From Cereibacter sphaeroides (GTDB lineage: Bacteria; Pseudomonadota; Alphaproteobacteria; Rhodobacterales; Rhodobacteraceae): a DNA stretch of 10,397 bases. The translations under genes and the position numbers were made by a program. The notes under the pieces are model-generated. The model was not told the DNA's origin and made no database searches. It saw only the letters and a list, made by a program, of their open reading frames with translations. The DNA lies in contig QFQS01000020.1 in assembly GCA_003243455.1 (NCBI GenBank), positions 1-10,397 of the forward strand. Reading direction: 5' to 3'. Shown piece by piece: positions 1-6,490 of the stretch (position 1 is the first letter of the stretch; each line of letters starts with the position of its first letter).

Positions 1-66
1 CGCCATGCCGACAACTACCTGGCAGCCATCGCTCTCGTCGCCATCGTCACAGAGTGGACCAAATGA
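1..66 (+). CDS. 3' end of a gene, possibly an IS5-family transposase
   Basis: Only the last 21 codons are in the window, reading RHADNYLAAIALVAIVTEWT plus a final K, then TGA at 64-66. The reading frame is open to the left edge. The pattern (basic residue, then A-x-x-YLAAI, a hydrophobic run and a tryptophan near the end) resembles the C-terminus of IS5-type DDE transposases, where a motif like R-Y-D-K-x-A-x-x-Y-L leads into a short hydrophobic tail. Twenty-one residues are too few for a firm call, and no terminal inverted repeat is recognisable after the stop. It is separated from the leftward gene at 154-1971 by a strong hairpin, so it is a separate transcription unit. Confidence 0.4.
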   Translation, partial: RHADNYLAAIALVAIVTEWTK

Positions 67-84
67 GTCCCCAACCTAGCCAAA

Positions 85-126
85 GAAGAAAGGAGCGGAG
101 CCTTCACCGGTTCCGCTCCTTTCTTC
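85..126. terminator. Strong hairpin, likely bidirectional terminator
   Basis: Bases 85-102 pair with 109-126 in an 18-bp stem (one G-T pair, 100/111) around a 6-base loop, TTCACC. The arm begins GAAGAAAGGAGCGGA and ends in its reverse complement. The T-rich 3' side (TTTCTTC) on each strand is compatible with factor-independent termination. It lies between the end of the rightward gene at 66 and the end of the leftward gene at 154, where a two-way terminator would serve both. Confidence 0.7.
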
Positions 127-153
127 CTCACCGCGCTCGGCACTGACGACCGG

Positions 154-1971
154 TCAGGACCGCCCCAGTTCGAAAAGATCAGCCAGCTCGCCCGCCGGAC
201 TGGCAGTGGGAATAGCTGCCATCGCTCGCGCTATCGCTTCCGGCTTAAGTCCATCTATCGGCCCGGTCAAAAGATCGAAAGCTTCCCGTGTGACAGCGCC
301 CTTGAACGATCCGGCATAGCGCGTGCGCAAATGGGCAAGATCGTTTTCGCGACCCAGCATAGCCATCGCGACAGCCTGCCGCAGGACCAGGGTCTGATCT
401 ATCTCGGTCAAGATGCCCCTTGCGCCCGACGGAGAGGCCGCGCCGGCAAGTCTTGCCCAGTCCTTGCCCTGCCAGGCTATCTCTGCCTCCACACCCTCTC
501 CGCCCGGCGTATCGGCCAAAATTGCCCGCGCCGCATCATCCTTGCCCATAAGGTGCAGGATGACGGCCTGAAGGCGCTGCCGCGACCAGCGCATCGAATC
601 CGGATACGCGATACCGTCCGTTTCACGCAGGGTACGCATGGCCAGGTCAGGCCGGCCGGATAGTGCCTGCAACATTGCGATCCGCTCAGCCAATGGCCCT
701 TTCGCAATATCCTGTGCCCGCGCCTTCATCTGATAGGTCAGCAACTCGGCGGCTCGTTCATAGAGCCCTGCCATCTGCAGTTGCGTGGCCAGCTGGTTGA
801 CCATGCTGTCCCCCTCTGCTCCATTAGGCGCGAGATCCCGATAGTCCCAGAACAGGCCTGCCGCCTGAACGAGTGGCAAATTGTTGGAAGGGCCCAGTAG
901 TTGGCGCAATTGCTGCTGCAGCGCCGCCATCATCGGTCCGGTTTCTTTCCCCACGGCATGATAACGCAGCAAGGTTGCGCCGGCAGACAGTTGTCCGCGC
1001 ATGTCATGGCGGTGCTCTGCCTGCTGGTAGCGCAAATGCAATGCGCGCTCCTCAAGAGCGTCACCGCGCCATGTGAAGCAGATATGATCGAGCCGCTTGA
1101 CAGCATCTGCTGTCAGCAGCCTGCCGGCAGCGACCTCCGCCTCCATCGCGCTCAATTCCGCTTCGATCCGTTGGCGCTGGTCGCCGCTCAGGCCAACCCG
1201 CGCCAAACGCAGGCGCCCCTCCTGAGCTTGGCCCGACTGGAGCATAGCCTTGCCCCTCAGTAAATTAGCCTCCGCATCGCCGTCGCCAAGCTGACGAAGC
1301 CATTGCTGGGCACGATGATTATCCCCGGTCGCAATGGCAGCGCGCGTCGCAGCCAGCAAAAAGGGACGCAGCGCAGCCCCCTTACGCCCAATAAGCGCCG
1401 TGCGTGCGCAAGGCAGCTCAGCAAGCGCTGCTGTCGCCGCCCCCTCACTAGACAGCAGGCGCATCCGCCAGGCACAGGCTTCGGGATTATTCACCAGCAT
1501 GGCATGATTGAGGGAAGCCAGCCCCTCCTGCGCATGATCCGCCTGGGCAGCGGCTACGCCGGCCGCCAGTCTATAGACAGGCACCAGTGGCAGATCGGGG
1601 TCGTCCTGCGCCATGAGCGCCAAAAGGCCTGCAGCTTCGCTACCGCGATTGACCCCGATATAATAGCGCGCAAGATTCCATCGCCAGTTCTGGCGCCCAT
1701 CCACACCAGCCGCAACCAAGGCACCGGTCGAACGTTCGATTTCCGGAGCATCCCAGCCGATCGCCGACACAATCATGGGCCGCTCTGCCAGTTCGGGAGC
1801 GAAACCTGGCCGCGGCTGCTGTGAACCGGATATGAATTGTGAACCAGCACCCGCAGTTCCCGCAGCCCTATGGGCAGAATCACTCGGAGGATCAGCCAGA
1901 TGCTCGGCCGGCGCGTTTGCTGGCGCCAGAAAGATCGCGGCCAGCAGCATTCCTGCGCGAAGACGCAGCAT
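154..1971 (-). CDS. Exported TPR-like helical repeat protein, function unknown
   Basis: This 605-residue protein begins MLRLRAGMLLAAIFLAPANA, a typical Sec signal peptide with likely cleavage after ANA (residue 20) or APA (22), so it is probably periplasmic. The rest, from about residue 85 to the end, is a long run of Ala/Leu-rich amphipathic helices with TPR/SEL1-like spacing (for example stretches with LYERAAELLTYQM and GRPDLAMRTLRE). No catalytic motif is visible. The ATG at 1971 was chosen over an upstream in-frame start at 2019 because it opens the signal peptide and because the stop of the preceding gene overlaps it as TGATG, implying coupled translation. I do not recognise the family. 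Its place beside flagellar genes suggests a periplasmic scaffold or chaperone role for the motor or envelope, but this is inference only. Confidence 0.8.
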   Translation of the reverse strand: MLRLRAGMLLAAIFLAPANAPAEHLADPPSDSAHRAAGTAGAGSQFISGSQQPRPGFAPELAERPMIVSAIGWDAPEIERSTGALVAAGVDGRQNWRWNLARYYIGVNRGSEAAGLLALMAQDDPDLPLVPVYRLAAGVAAAQADHAQEGLASLNHAMLVNNPEACAWRMRLLSSEGAATAALAELPCARTALIGRKGAALRPFLLAATRAAIATGDNHRAQQWLRQLGDGDAEANLLRGKAMLQSGQAQEGRLRLARVGLSGDQRQRIEAELSAMEAEVAAGRLLTADAVKRLDHICFTWRGDALEERALHLRYQQAEHRHDMRGQLSAGATLLRYHAVGKETGPMMAALQQQLRQLLGPSNNLPLVQAAGLFWDYRDLAPNGAEGDSMVNQLATQLQMAGLYERAAELLTYQMKARAQDIAKGPLAERIAMLQALSGRPDLAMRTLRETDGIAYPDSMRWSRQRLQAVILHLMGKDDAARAILADTPGGEGVEAEIAWQGKDWARLAGAASPSGARGILTEIDQTLVLRQAVAMAMLGRENDLAHLRTRYAGSFKGAVTREAFDLLTGPIDGLKPEAIARAMAAIPTASPAGELADLFELGRS

Positions 1972-2198
1972 CAATGGAGCCCTAACACGACAACAGTTGC
2001 ACCGCCGACAAGCCCACAACTGATGCTCAGCAAAATGACTAGCGCACCTATCCCACCCTTTCGCGCTGCAACATCATCCACTTCGGCTTCGCTGCTGCCA
2101 GCCTGCAAGTCTTCCGGTGTATCGGCCATGTCCTGACGCCGACGTTCGGGTTGTCCCGAAACCAACCGGACCTTCCCCGGCTTTTGATCGCGGCTCAT
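1971..2198 (-). CDS. Small single-pass membrane protein, unknown function
   Basis: The product has 75 residues. It has a hydrophilic, charged N-terminal part (about 1-47, rich in R, D, E and Q) and one hydrophobic segment at about residues 50-72 (GALVILLSISCGLVGGATVV), ending only a few residues later. This is the shape of a tail-anchored protein with its N-terminus in the cytoplasm. The start at 2198 has a good ribosome binding site, GGGAG, eight bases upstream. The TGA overlaps the ATG of the exported TPR-like protein by one base, so the two are very likely co-translated and may work together. A second Met at residue 24 is a weaker alternative start. No family is recognised. Confidence 0.7.
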   Translation of the reverse strand: MSRDQKPGKVRLVSGQPERRRQDMADTPEDLQAGSSEAEVDDVAARKGGIGALVILLSISCGLVGGATVVVLGLH

Positions 2199-2280
2199 AG
2201 GTCAAACTCCCATTCAATGTTGCTATTATAGGAAAGACGAGGATTACCCGCGCCAATGTCGCGATAAAGGAGTTCGAACT
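2199..2280. promoter_or_regulatory. Divergent promoter region with TCCTATAATAG element
   Basis: This 82-base gap separates the leftward small membrane protein gene from the rightward exported FliL-like gene. On the minus strand it carries TCCTATAATAG (2233-2223), containing a perfect TATAAT box about 30 bases upstream of the 2198 start. No convincing -35 box is visible 16-18 bases away. The same 11 bases occur in the fliL/flgF divergent region (5663-5653 on the minus strand). The rightward gene has AAAGGAG eight bases before its ATG. Confidence 0.45.
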
Positions 2281-2670
2281 ATGCGTGGTTACTCATCCCT
2301 TTTCGCGCTCCTGATGCTGGCGGCGACACAGCCGGTGCAGGCGTCATCTGGCGGCGCAGGCGATGCCGCTCTGGTCCCGATGGAAGCAATCTCGGTGCCG
2401 ATAGTCGATTCCGACCGCCTGATCGGAAAATTGCGGTTCAAGCTCGTCTTGCAAGCCCATGATGCAGGCGCAGCCTCGCGCATCGGCGCCATGTCGGCGC
2501 AGTTGCGAACGGCGGCGCTCAATGCGGGCATCGAGTTCGCCCGGCTCGAAGTGACCCCTACGCAGGCGGTCGACGTCGCAGCGCTATCTCATCTGCTGGA
2601 TACAGCGCTGCGCCAAGCCGCTCCGGGCCTAGACAAAGTTCTGATCGTGGAGGTTTCGGCTGTCAGATAG
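2281..2670 (+). CDS. Small exported protein, possibly FliL-like fold
   Basis: The product has 129 residues and a clear signal peptide (MRGYSSLFALLMLAATQPVQ, cleavage after VQA at residue 21), so it is probably periplasmic. AAAGGAG eight bases upstream supports the ATG at 2281. The mature part reads VPIVDSDRLIGKLRFKLVLQ, then AHDAGAASRIGAM, and ends VLIVEVSAVR. The succession of a VP start, an L-x-F-x-LV strand, a D-A turn, a long helix with R and A, and a terminal VLI strand parallels the periplasmic domain of FliL encoded at 5048-5584, but without that protein's membrane anchor. The similarity is weak and seen by eye. It is transcribed alone, divergent from the TPR pair and convergent with the fliL operon. 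Confidence 0.75.
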   Translation: MRGYSSLFALLMLAATQPVQASSGGAGDAALVPMEAISVPIVDSDRLIGKLRFKLVLQAHDAGAASRIGAMSAQLRTAALNAGIEFARLEVTPTQAVDVAALSHLLDTALRQAAPGLDKVLIVEVSAVR

Positions 2671-2771
2671 AAGCATGTCCAGCCCCCCAAGCATAGCAGG
2701 TATAGTCCGGTAGATCGCTGCCATTCACCGCAATAAAACTGGCCGAGTGCTGAGGGCAGACTTCCGCCCAT
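2589..2771 (-). pseudogene. Possible small membrane protein or remnant after the MotE-like gene
   Basis: A 60-codon frame starts 15 bases after the stop of the MotE-like gene on the same strand. Its first part reads LPSALGQFYCGEWQRSTGLY, then LLCLGGWTCFYL. This resembles the start of TM2-like small membrane proteins (LPGLGQ-x-Y-x-G-x-W followed by a hydrophobic helix). The rest runs antisense into the last 82 bases of the exported protein gene (2281-2670) and loses any membrane-protein character. The GGAG before the ATG is only one base away, too close to work well. It may be a decayed fragment, a real tiny protein, or chance. Confidence 0.22.
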
Positions 2772-2785
2772 ACTCCAAGCGCATC

Positions 2786-3466
2786 CTATTTTTTCGTGGA
2801 AACGGCAGCCATCTGCGGTGAGGGTACGCCAGCCGCGTTCCCGGCAACGGCCTGGGCGGATGGCGGAGCCCCTGCTCCGGCCTGTGCAGACAGCTGTGAC
2901 GCACCGGATATGCTGGTACTACCAAGCATATTTACCGGCTGCGACAGGCGTGATGGCGTAGCTACAGAACGTCTGCCGGCCAGCGCCATGCTGAGGCGGG
3001 CTGCGCCTGCGGGTGTCATGGCTGCCAGTACCATAGCAGTCGATCGTTCGCGCATCCGCTTGGCAACGGCAACCTGCACGTCAAGGTCGAGCTGTTCCAG
3101 TACAATCGCAGCCTTGGCCGGCTTCATCGCCTGATACACCCGCGCGAGAGCATCATATTGGTTAGGCTGGGGCGGACCGGACTGAACCAAAGCCTGTGCC
3201 GCCGCCTGCTCCTGCGCGGCACGGGCGCGGACATCCGCCTTCAGTCGATTTTCCGATGCCGCAATCATCTGTTCTTTGAGTTTCAAAGCGCGCTCACGAT
3301 CGGCCGCCTGTGCTTCACGTGCCTCCATTTCCTTGGCGATGGTTGCGCCCAGCCGGGTCGCTACCGCCTTCGCCTGCGGGTCAGCAGCAGCACTCATCGC
3401 GCTGGTCACGATCGACAATGTCGCAGCCCCAGCCGTCAGCATGAGCAACAAGGAGCGCCGATTCAT
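2786..3466 (-). CDS. MotE/MgtE-N-like flagellar accessory protein
   Basis: The product has 226 residues. An N-terminal hydrophobic segment (about 5-26) is a signal or membrane anchor. It is followed by a charged coiled-coil region (about 30-95, rich in A, E, K, R and Q) and then a compact helical domain at about 103-165 containing YQAMKPAKAAIVLEQLDLD and an AKRMRERSTAMVLAAM repeat. That domain matches the MgtE N-terminal-like domain of MotE-family flagellar proteins. The last 60 residues are low-complexity, rich in S, A, G, Q and P. The ATG at 3466 overlaps the TGA of the DUF6468 gene as ATGA. In rhizobia a protein named MotE is a periplasmic chaperone for a motility protein. Whether this one acts the same way is not known. 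It is the last gene of the fliL operon. Confidence 0.8.
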   Translation of the reverse strand: MNRRSLLLMLTAGAATLSIVTSAMSAAADPQAKAVATRLGATIAKEMEAREAQAADRERALKLKEQMIAASENRLKADVRARAAQEQAAAQALVQSGPPQPNQYDALARVYQAMKPAKAAIVLEQLDLDVQVAVAKRMRERSTAMVLAAMTPAGAARLSMALAGRRSVATPSRLSQPVNMLGSTSISGASQLSAQAGAGAPPSAQAVAGNAAGVPSPQMAAVSTKK

Positions 3467-4032
3467 GCTGCGGCCTGCATGGCGCCGTTTGCGCTCACCT
3501 CTGCCGCCTCCTCCTGCATATCATCCAGGTCGGAAGGACCATCATCGACACAGGAATGTGTGGCACGGTCTATACTGATCCGCGTCCGTCCATATTCGGC
3601 AACCAGCGCGCGCAGCTTCGCGAGTTCCGGTTCAGGCGTATAGGCCACAGTCGCCGCCGCGTCAGCTGCCGGTGCGGTCGGCGGTGCCGGGTCGATAACA
3701 GGGGGCTTTGGCGCATCGGCAAGGCGCGATGCCATATTGTCGGCGATCTCTATCAATGTGCGTAGCTCATCCCGCATGGCTTCGCTTTCCGCAACAACGC
3801 GGGCGTTCTGGTCCCCTTCAGCAATAAGCGCCGCCTTGAGCTCATTGAGGACCTGGCGTGCGTGATTGGTGGCGTGATCCAGCCCCAGCACCACTGTACC
3901 CATGGTACCGATGTTGACGGCTTTCAGATTGCGCATCATTCTGGCACTCTGGATCAATACTGCCAGACACAGGATGATTGTCAGCCCGTTGGCGATCAGT
4001 CCGGGGCTGGGAAAGATGAAATTGTTCATCAT
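3463..4032 (-). CDS. DUF6468-type membrane protein of the fliL operon
   Basis: The product has 189 residues, with one N-terminal membrane segment (about 11-29, LIANGLTIILCLAVLIQSAR) followed by a helical, coiled-coil-like region (about 35-107) and then a Pro/Ala-rich, acidic tail. The layout and its position between fliM and a MotE-like gene fit the DUF6468 family of alphaproteobacterial flagellar loci, whose exact role is undetermined. Two ATGs are possible: 4032 overlaps the fliM stop as ATGA and 4029 as TGATG. AAGGA lies a few bases upstream of both. The upstream one is given here. The stop overlaps the next gene by four bases. Confidence 0.78.
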   Translation of the reverse strand: MMNNFIFPSPGLIANGLTIILCLAVLIQSARMMRNLKAVNIGTMGTVVLGLDHATNHARQVLNELKAALIAEGDQNARVVAESEAMRDELRTLIEIADNMASRLADAPKPPVIDPAPPTAPAADAAATVAYTPEPELAKLRALVAEYGRTRISIDRATHSCVDDGPSDLDDMQEEAAEVSANGAMQAAA

Positions 4033-5051
4033 ACTCTCTTCCTTGCAGCTATGGCCGTCAGCAGGCTGATGGCAATGTGGTTACGACGCTGGCCGACCTG
4101 CACCCTGGCCAGAGGGACGCCTTCGCATTCTACCGACAGCGGTTCATCCGGGACATTGTCGAAGCTGATAGTCTGTCCAACTGCGAGGCTGCGGACATCA
4201 TCCAGCCGCAAACTGCGTTCTCCGAGCACGACGTTCAGCGTAACATCCGCTTTGCGGAGTTCTGCCTCCATATGAGCCTGCCAGATATTCTCGCGCCCCA
4301 ACTGTTCGCCCATGAATCGCTGGATCAACTTGTTTCGCACGGGTTCCAGCGTGGCATAGGGGAACAACAGGCTGAAGCGGCCACCCCGACCGTCAATGTC
4401 GACGCGAAATGTCGCAACGGCCGCAACGTTGCTGGGACGTGCAATCGCGGCAAAGCGGGGGTTGGTTTCAATCCGTTCCAGTTGCAGCGTAATCGGTTCG
4501 ATCGGTTCGAAAGCCTGCCCGAATTCGAAAAGAGCCAGAGAAATCATTTTTGAAACGAGGTTCGATTCAATTGTGGTGAAGTCGCGCCCATCGATCATCA
4601 TGTTTCCAAGACCACGGCGACCACCCAGCAACGCATCTACTACCGCGTAGATCAGACTGGATTCGACCGTCATGATGCCGAAGTTTGACCATTGTTCGAT
4701 TCGTACGACCGCAATCATGGCCGGCAATTGCACATGCCCCATGAAATCGCCGAAGCGGACTGATGTAATATCTTCCAGACTGACATCTATCGCATCGGAG
4801 GTCAGGTTACGCATGCTGGTCGCAAAGGACCGAACCATGCGCTCGCAAACAACCTCCAGCATCGGCAACCGCTCATGGCTGACGATCCGGGATTCCAATA
4901 CTGCCTTGAGGCCGCTTCCCCGCTCCTTGGGCTGCGCCGGAACATCGCCGAACAAGGCGTCGATGCCTGCCTGGTCCAGATGTCCGCCCGCGCCAACATC
5001 TGCGACTGGCGGCTCAGGCAGGTCGAACTCCTCAAATGGCTGATCGCTCAT
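4029..5051 (-). CDS. fliM: Flagellar motor switch protein FliM
   Basis: FliM forms the bulk of the cytoplasmic C-ring and receives CheY-phosphate to switch rotation. The 340-residue length is normal for the family. After an acidic extension of about 24 residues comes LDQAGIDALF (25-34), the CheY-P binding motif usually written LSQxEIDALL. The middle domain (about 50-240) has the FliG-contacting loop as LLGGRRGLG (141-149) and the conserved DGRDFTTIESNLV. The C-terminal SpoA/FliN-like domain (about 265-335) contains RKADVTLNVVLGERSLRLDD and an NHIAISL end. The ATG overlaps the fliL stop as ATGA. FliN, its partner, is not encoded nearby. Confidence 0.97.
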   Translation of the reverse strand: MSDQPFEEFDLPEPPVADVGAGGHLDQAGIDALFGDVPAQPKERGSGLKAVLESRIVSHERLPMLEVVCERMVRSFATSMRNLTSDAIDVSLEDITSVRFGDFMGHVQLPAMIAVVRIEQWSNFGIMTVESSLIYAVVDALLGGRRGLGNMMIDGRDFTTIESNLVSKMISLALFEFGQAFEPIEPITLQLERIETNPRFAAIARPSNVAAVATFRVDIDGRGGRFSLLFPYATLEPVRNKLIQRFMGEQLGRENIWQAHMEAELRKADVTLNVVLGERSLRLDDVRSLAVGQTISFDNVPDEPLSVECEGVPLARVQVGQRRNHIAISLLTAIAARKRV

Positions 5052-5584
5052 TGCTGCACCAGGTCCTGGATCAGCACATCGGCTACCGCATCCTTGCCAG
5101 CTTCGTCGGCCGCCCGCAGCAAAAGCTCTTCTTTGATCCGAAACACCGCAGCGGCACCAGCCAGATCTTCCGGCCTCAATTCCCGCAGGAAAGGCTGGTA
5201 GGCATCAATGATTGCCGGAAGGCGCGACTTGAGCTTTTCCACACTGGCAGCATCTTTGGCAACGAGCATGAAATGGAGTTTCAGATAGCGCGGTTCTCCG
5301 GTCGCGGTACGCATGTTCAAAACCATCGCCGGGACATCGACCAGCGTCGCGGCCGGGTCCGCCGTCTCTCCACCTTCAGCGGCAGGCGCGGCAGGCGCTT
5401 CTTCCTCGACCGCATGGCCGCCTTCGGCTGACTTGCCGCCAGCGAGTGCAAAGGCGCCCGCTCCGCCAGCGAGCAACACCGCCGCCACCGCGCCAATGAT
5501 GATCTTCTGCTTCTTACCAAACCGAGCCGGCTTGGCTGCGGCCGCTTCTTCAGGGCCGTCCTTCTTTTCCTTAGTCGCGGACAT
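5048..5584 (-). CDS. fliL: Flagellar basal body-associated protein FliL
   Basis: FliL is an inner-membrane protein that surrounds or supports the stator units at the basal body. The product has 178 residues: a Lys/Glu-rich cytoplasmic start, one membrane helix at about 27-49 (KIIIGAVAAVLLAGGAGAFA), a low-complexity Ala/Glu linker (50-80), then the periplasmic domain (81-178) with the characteristic PRYLKLHFMLVAKDAASVEKL and a C-terminal DAVADVLIQDLVQQ. It is the first gene of the leftward operon and overlaps fliM by four bases. It is divergent from flgF across a 139-base gap that must hold its promoter. Confidence 0.95.
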   Translation of the reverse strand: MSATKEKKDGPEEAAAAKPARFGKKQKIIIGAVAAVLLAGGAGAFALAGGKSAEGGHAVEEEAPAAPAAEGGETADPAATLVDVPAMVLNMRTATGEPRYLKLHFMLVAKDAASVEKLKSRLPAIIDAYQPFLRELRPEDLAGAAAVFRIKEELLLRAADEAGKDAVADVLIQDLVQQ

Positions 5585-5650
5585 GCATCTGGGGTTCCTG
5601 TCGTTGGATCCTGCAAAATCCGCCGCCTAGGGCACGAGCGGACAATTATT

Positions 5651-5663
5651 TCCTATTATAGGA
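5651..5663. repeat. 13-base palindrome, shared element
   Basis: TCCTATTATAGGA has two six-base arms around a central T. Eleven of its bases (CTATTATAGGA) recur at 2223-2233 in the other divergent intergenic region. It may be a shared -10 promoter box or an operator. Confidence 0.45.
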
Positions 5664-5672
5664 TCATGGGTC

Positions 5673-5685
5673 GGCAATTTTTGCC
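5673..5685. repeat. 13-base palindrome GGCAA-TTT-TTGCC
   Basis: Five-base arms surround TTT. A further TTGCC half-site, in the context CAATTTTGCC, lies at 5703-5712, immediately before the flgF ribosome binding site. The position between two divergent operons fits a regulator binding site, but no regulator is identified. Confidence 0.35.
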
Positions 5686-5723
5686 TGCCCGCGCAAAAAA
5701 CTCAATTTTGCCAAGGACGCAGG

Positions 5724-6467
5724 ATGGACATTCCCGGTTACGTGCTCCTGAGCCAGGAACAGGCACTCAAACGACGCATGGATATTGTCGCCAACAACAT
5801 GGCGAATAGCAGCACGGTGGGATTCCGTCGTGAGCAGCCCGTTTTCCACGAGAAGGTGGAACATGCTCGCGAAGCCATGGTCGATGATGCAAAACCGACG
5901 TCCTTTGTTCTGGACTACAGAGCAATCCACGATACCAGCGCCGGCGCCTTTCAGCCGACGGGCAATCCTCTGGACCTGATGATCGAAGGTCCGGGTTATC
6001 TGACGGTTCAGATGCCCGGCGGCGACATCGCCTATACACGAGCTGGCTTCGTCAAGGTCGACGACACAGGCCAGCTGGTGACAGCCGGCGGCCAGCCCAT
6101 CCTGGATGACGGCGGCAATGCTATCGCCGTTCCCCAGGATGAAGTCGCCACGCTGGCGATCGCGCGCGACGGCACCGTATCGACCTACACGGGCACCTTG
6201 GGACGCATAGGCATCACCGTATTCGACGACGAGACAGGCGTCGAACCTCGCGGGGATGGTATGATGACCGGCACAGGTGGGCGTGTCCTGCCGCCTGAAC
6301 AGACCAAGATGCGGACTGGCGGTGTCGAAGGGTCAAACGTCCAGCCAATCGCCGAAACCACAGCCATGATCGACATATTGCGCTCTTATCAGAGCAGCAT
6401 CCACATGGCCGACAGCCTGAACGACATGCGCAAGCAGGCGATCAGCCGCCTTAGCCGCATCAACTGA
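5724..6467 (+). CDS. flgF: Flagellar proximal rod protein FlgF
   Basis: FlgF is one of the proximal rod subunits connecting the MS ring to the distal rod. The 247-residue product has the rod/hook N-terminal motif (IVANNMANSSTVGFRREQP, about 21-39), the central D1 core (NPLDLMIEGPGYLTVQMPGG then AYTRAGFVKVDDTGQLVT) and the conserved C-terminal helix (GGVEGSNVQPIAETTAMID then LRSYQS). The start at 5724 has AAGGA at a suitable distance and gives the expected short N-terminus. It is the first gene of the flgFGAH operon. flgG follows after 23 bases. Confidence 0.95.
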   Translation: MDIPGYVLLSQEQALKRRMDIVANNMANSSTVGFRREQPVFHEKVEHAREAMVDDAKPTSFVLDYRAIHDTSAGAFQPTGNPLDLMIEGPGYLTVQMPGGDIAYTRAGFVKVDDTGQLVTAGGQPILDDGGNAIAVPQDEVATLAIARDGTVSTYTGTLGRIGITVFDDETGVEPRGDGMMTGTGGRVLPPEQTKMRTGGVEGSNVQPIAETTAMIDILRSYQSSIHMADSLNDMRKQAISRLSRIN

Positions 6468-6490
6468 TCACAAAAAAAAGGAACAAGCCC

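Larger units (their letters stand above)
5585..5723. promoter_or_regulatory. Divergent fliL/flgF promoter region
   Basis: This gap drives two flagellar operons. It contains a perfect palindrome TCCTATTATAGGA (5651-5663), whose minus-strand reading holds TATAAT, a possible -10 box for fliL. A second palindrome is GGCAATTTTTGCC (5673-5685), with a near-repeat CAATTTTGCC at 5703-5712. flgF has AAGGA six bases before its ATG. I looked on both strands for a sigma-54 signature (GG, ten bases, GC) and found none. The GG and GC inside the second palindrome are only eight apart. Confidence 0.6.

Noticed and set aside
1303..1824. Plus-strand 173-codon frame inside the TPR-like gene
   Set aside because: It is antisense to a long signal-peptide-bearing gene and has the composition of a shadow frame.
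1972..2019. A start at 2019 for the exported TPR-like protein
   Set aside because: The extra 16 residues are Cys/Arg-rich, overlap the end of the upstream gene and would spoil the signal peptide. The 1971 ATG has a coupled TGATG junction.
4077..4553. Plus-strand 158-codon frame inside fliM
   Set aside because: It is antisense to a well-conserved fliM, has no recognisable protein pattern and no good ribosome binding site.
5585..5723. Sigma-54 promoter for fliL or flgF
   Set aside because: No GG and GC pair with the required ten-base spacing was found on either strand. The closest candidate has eight.
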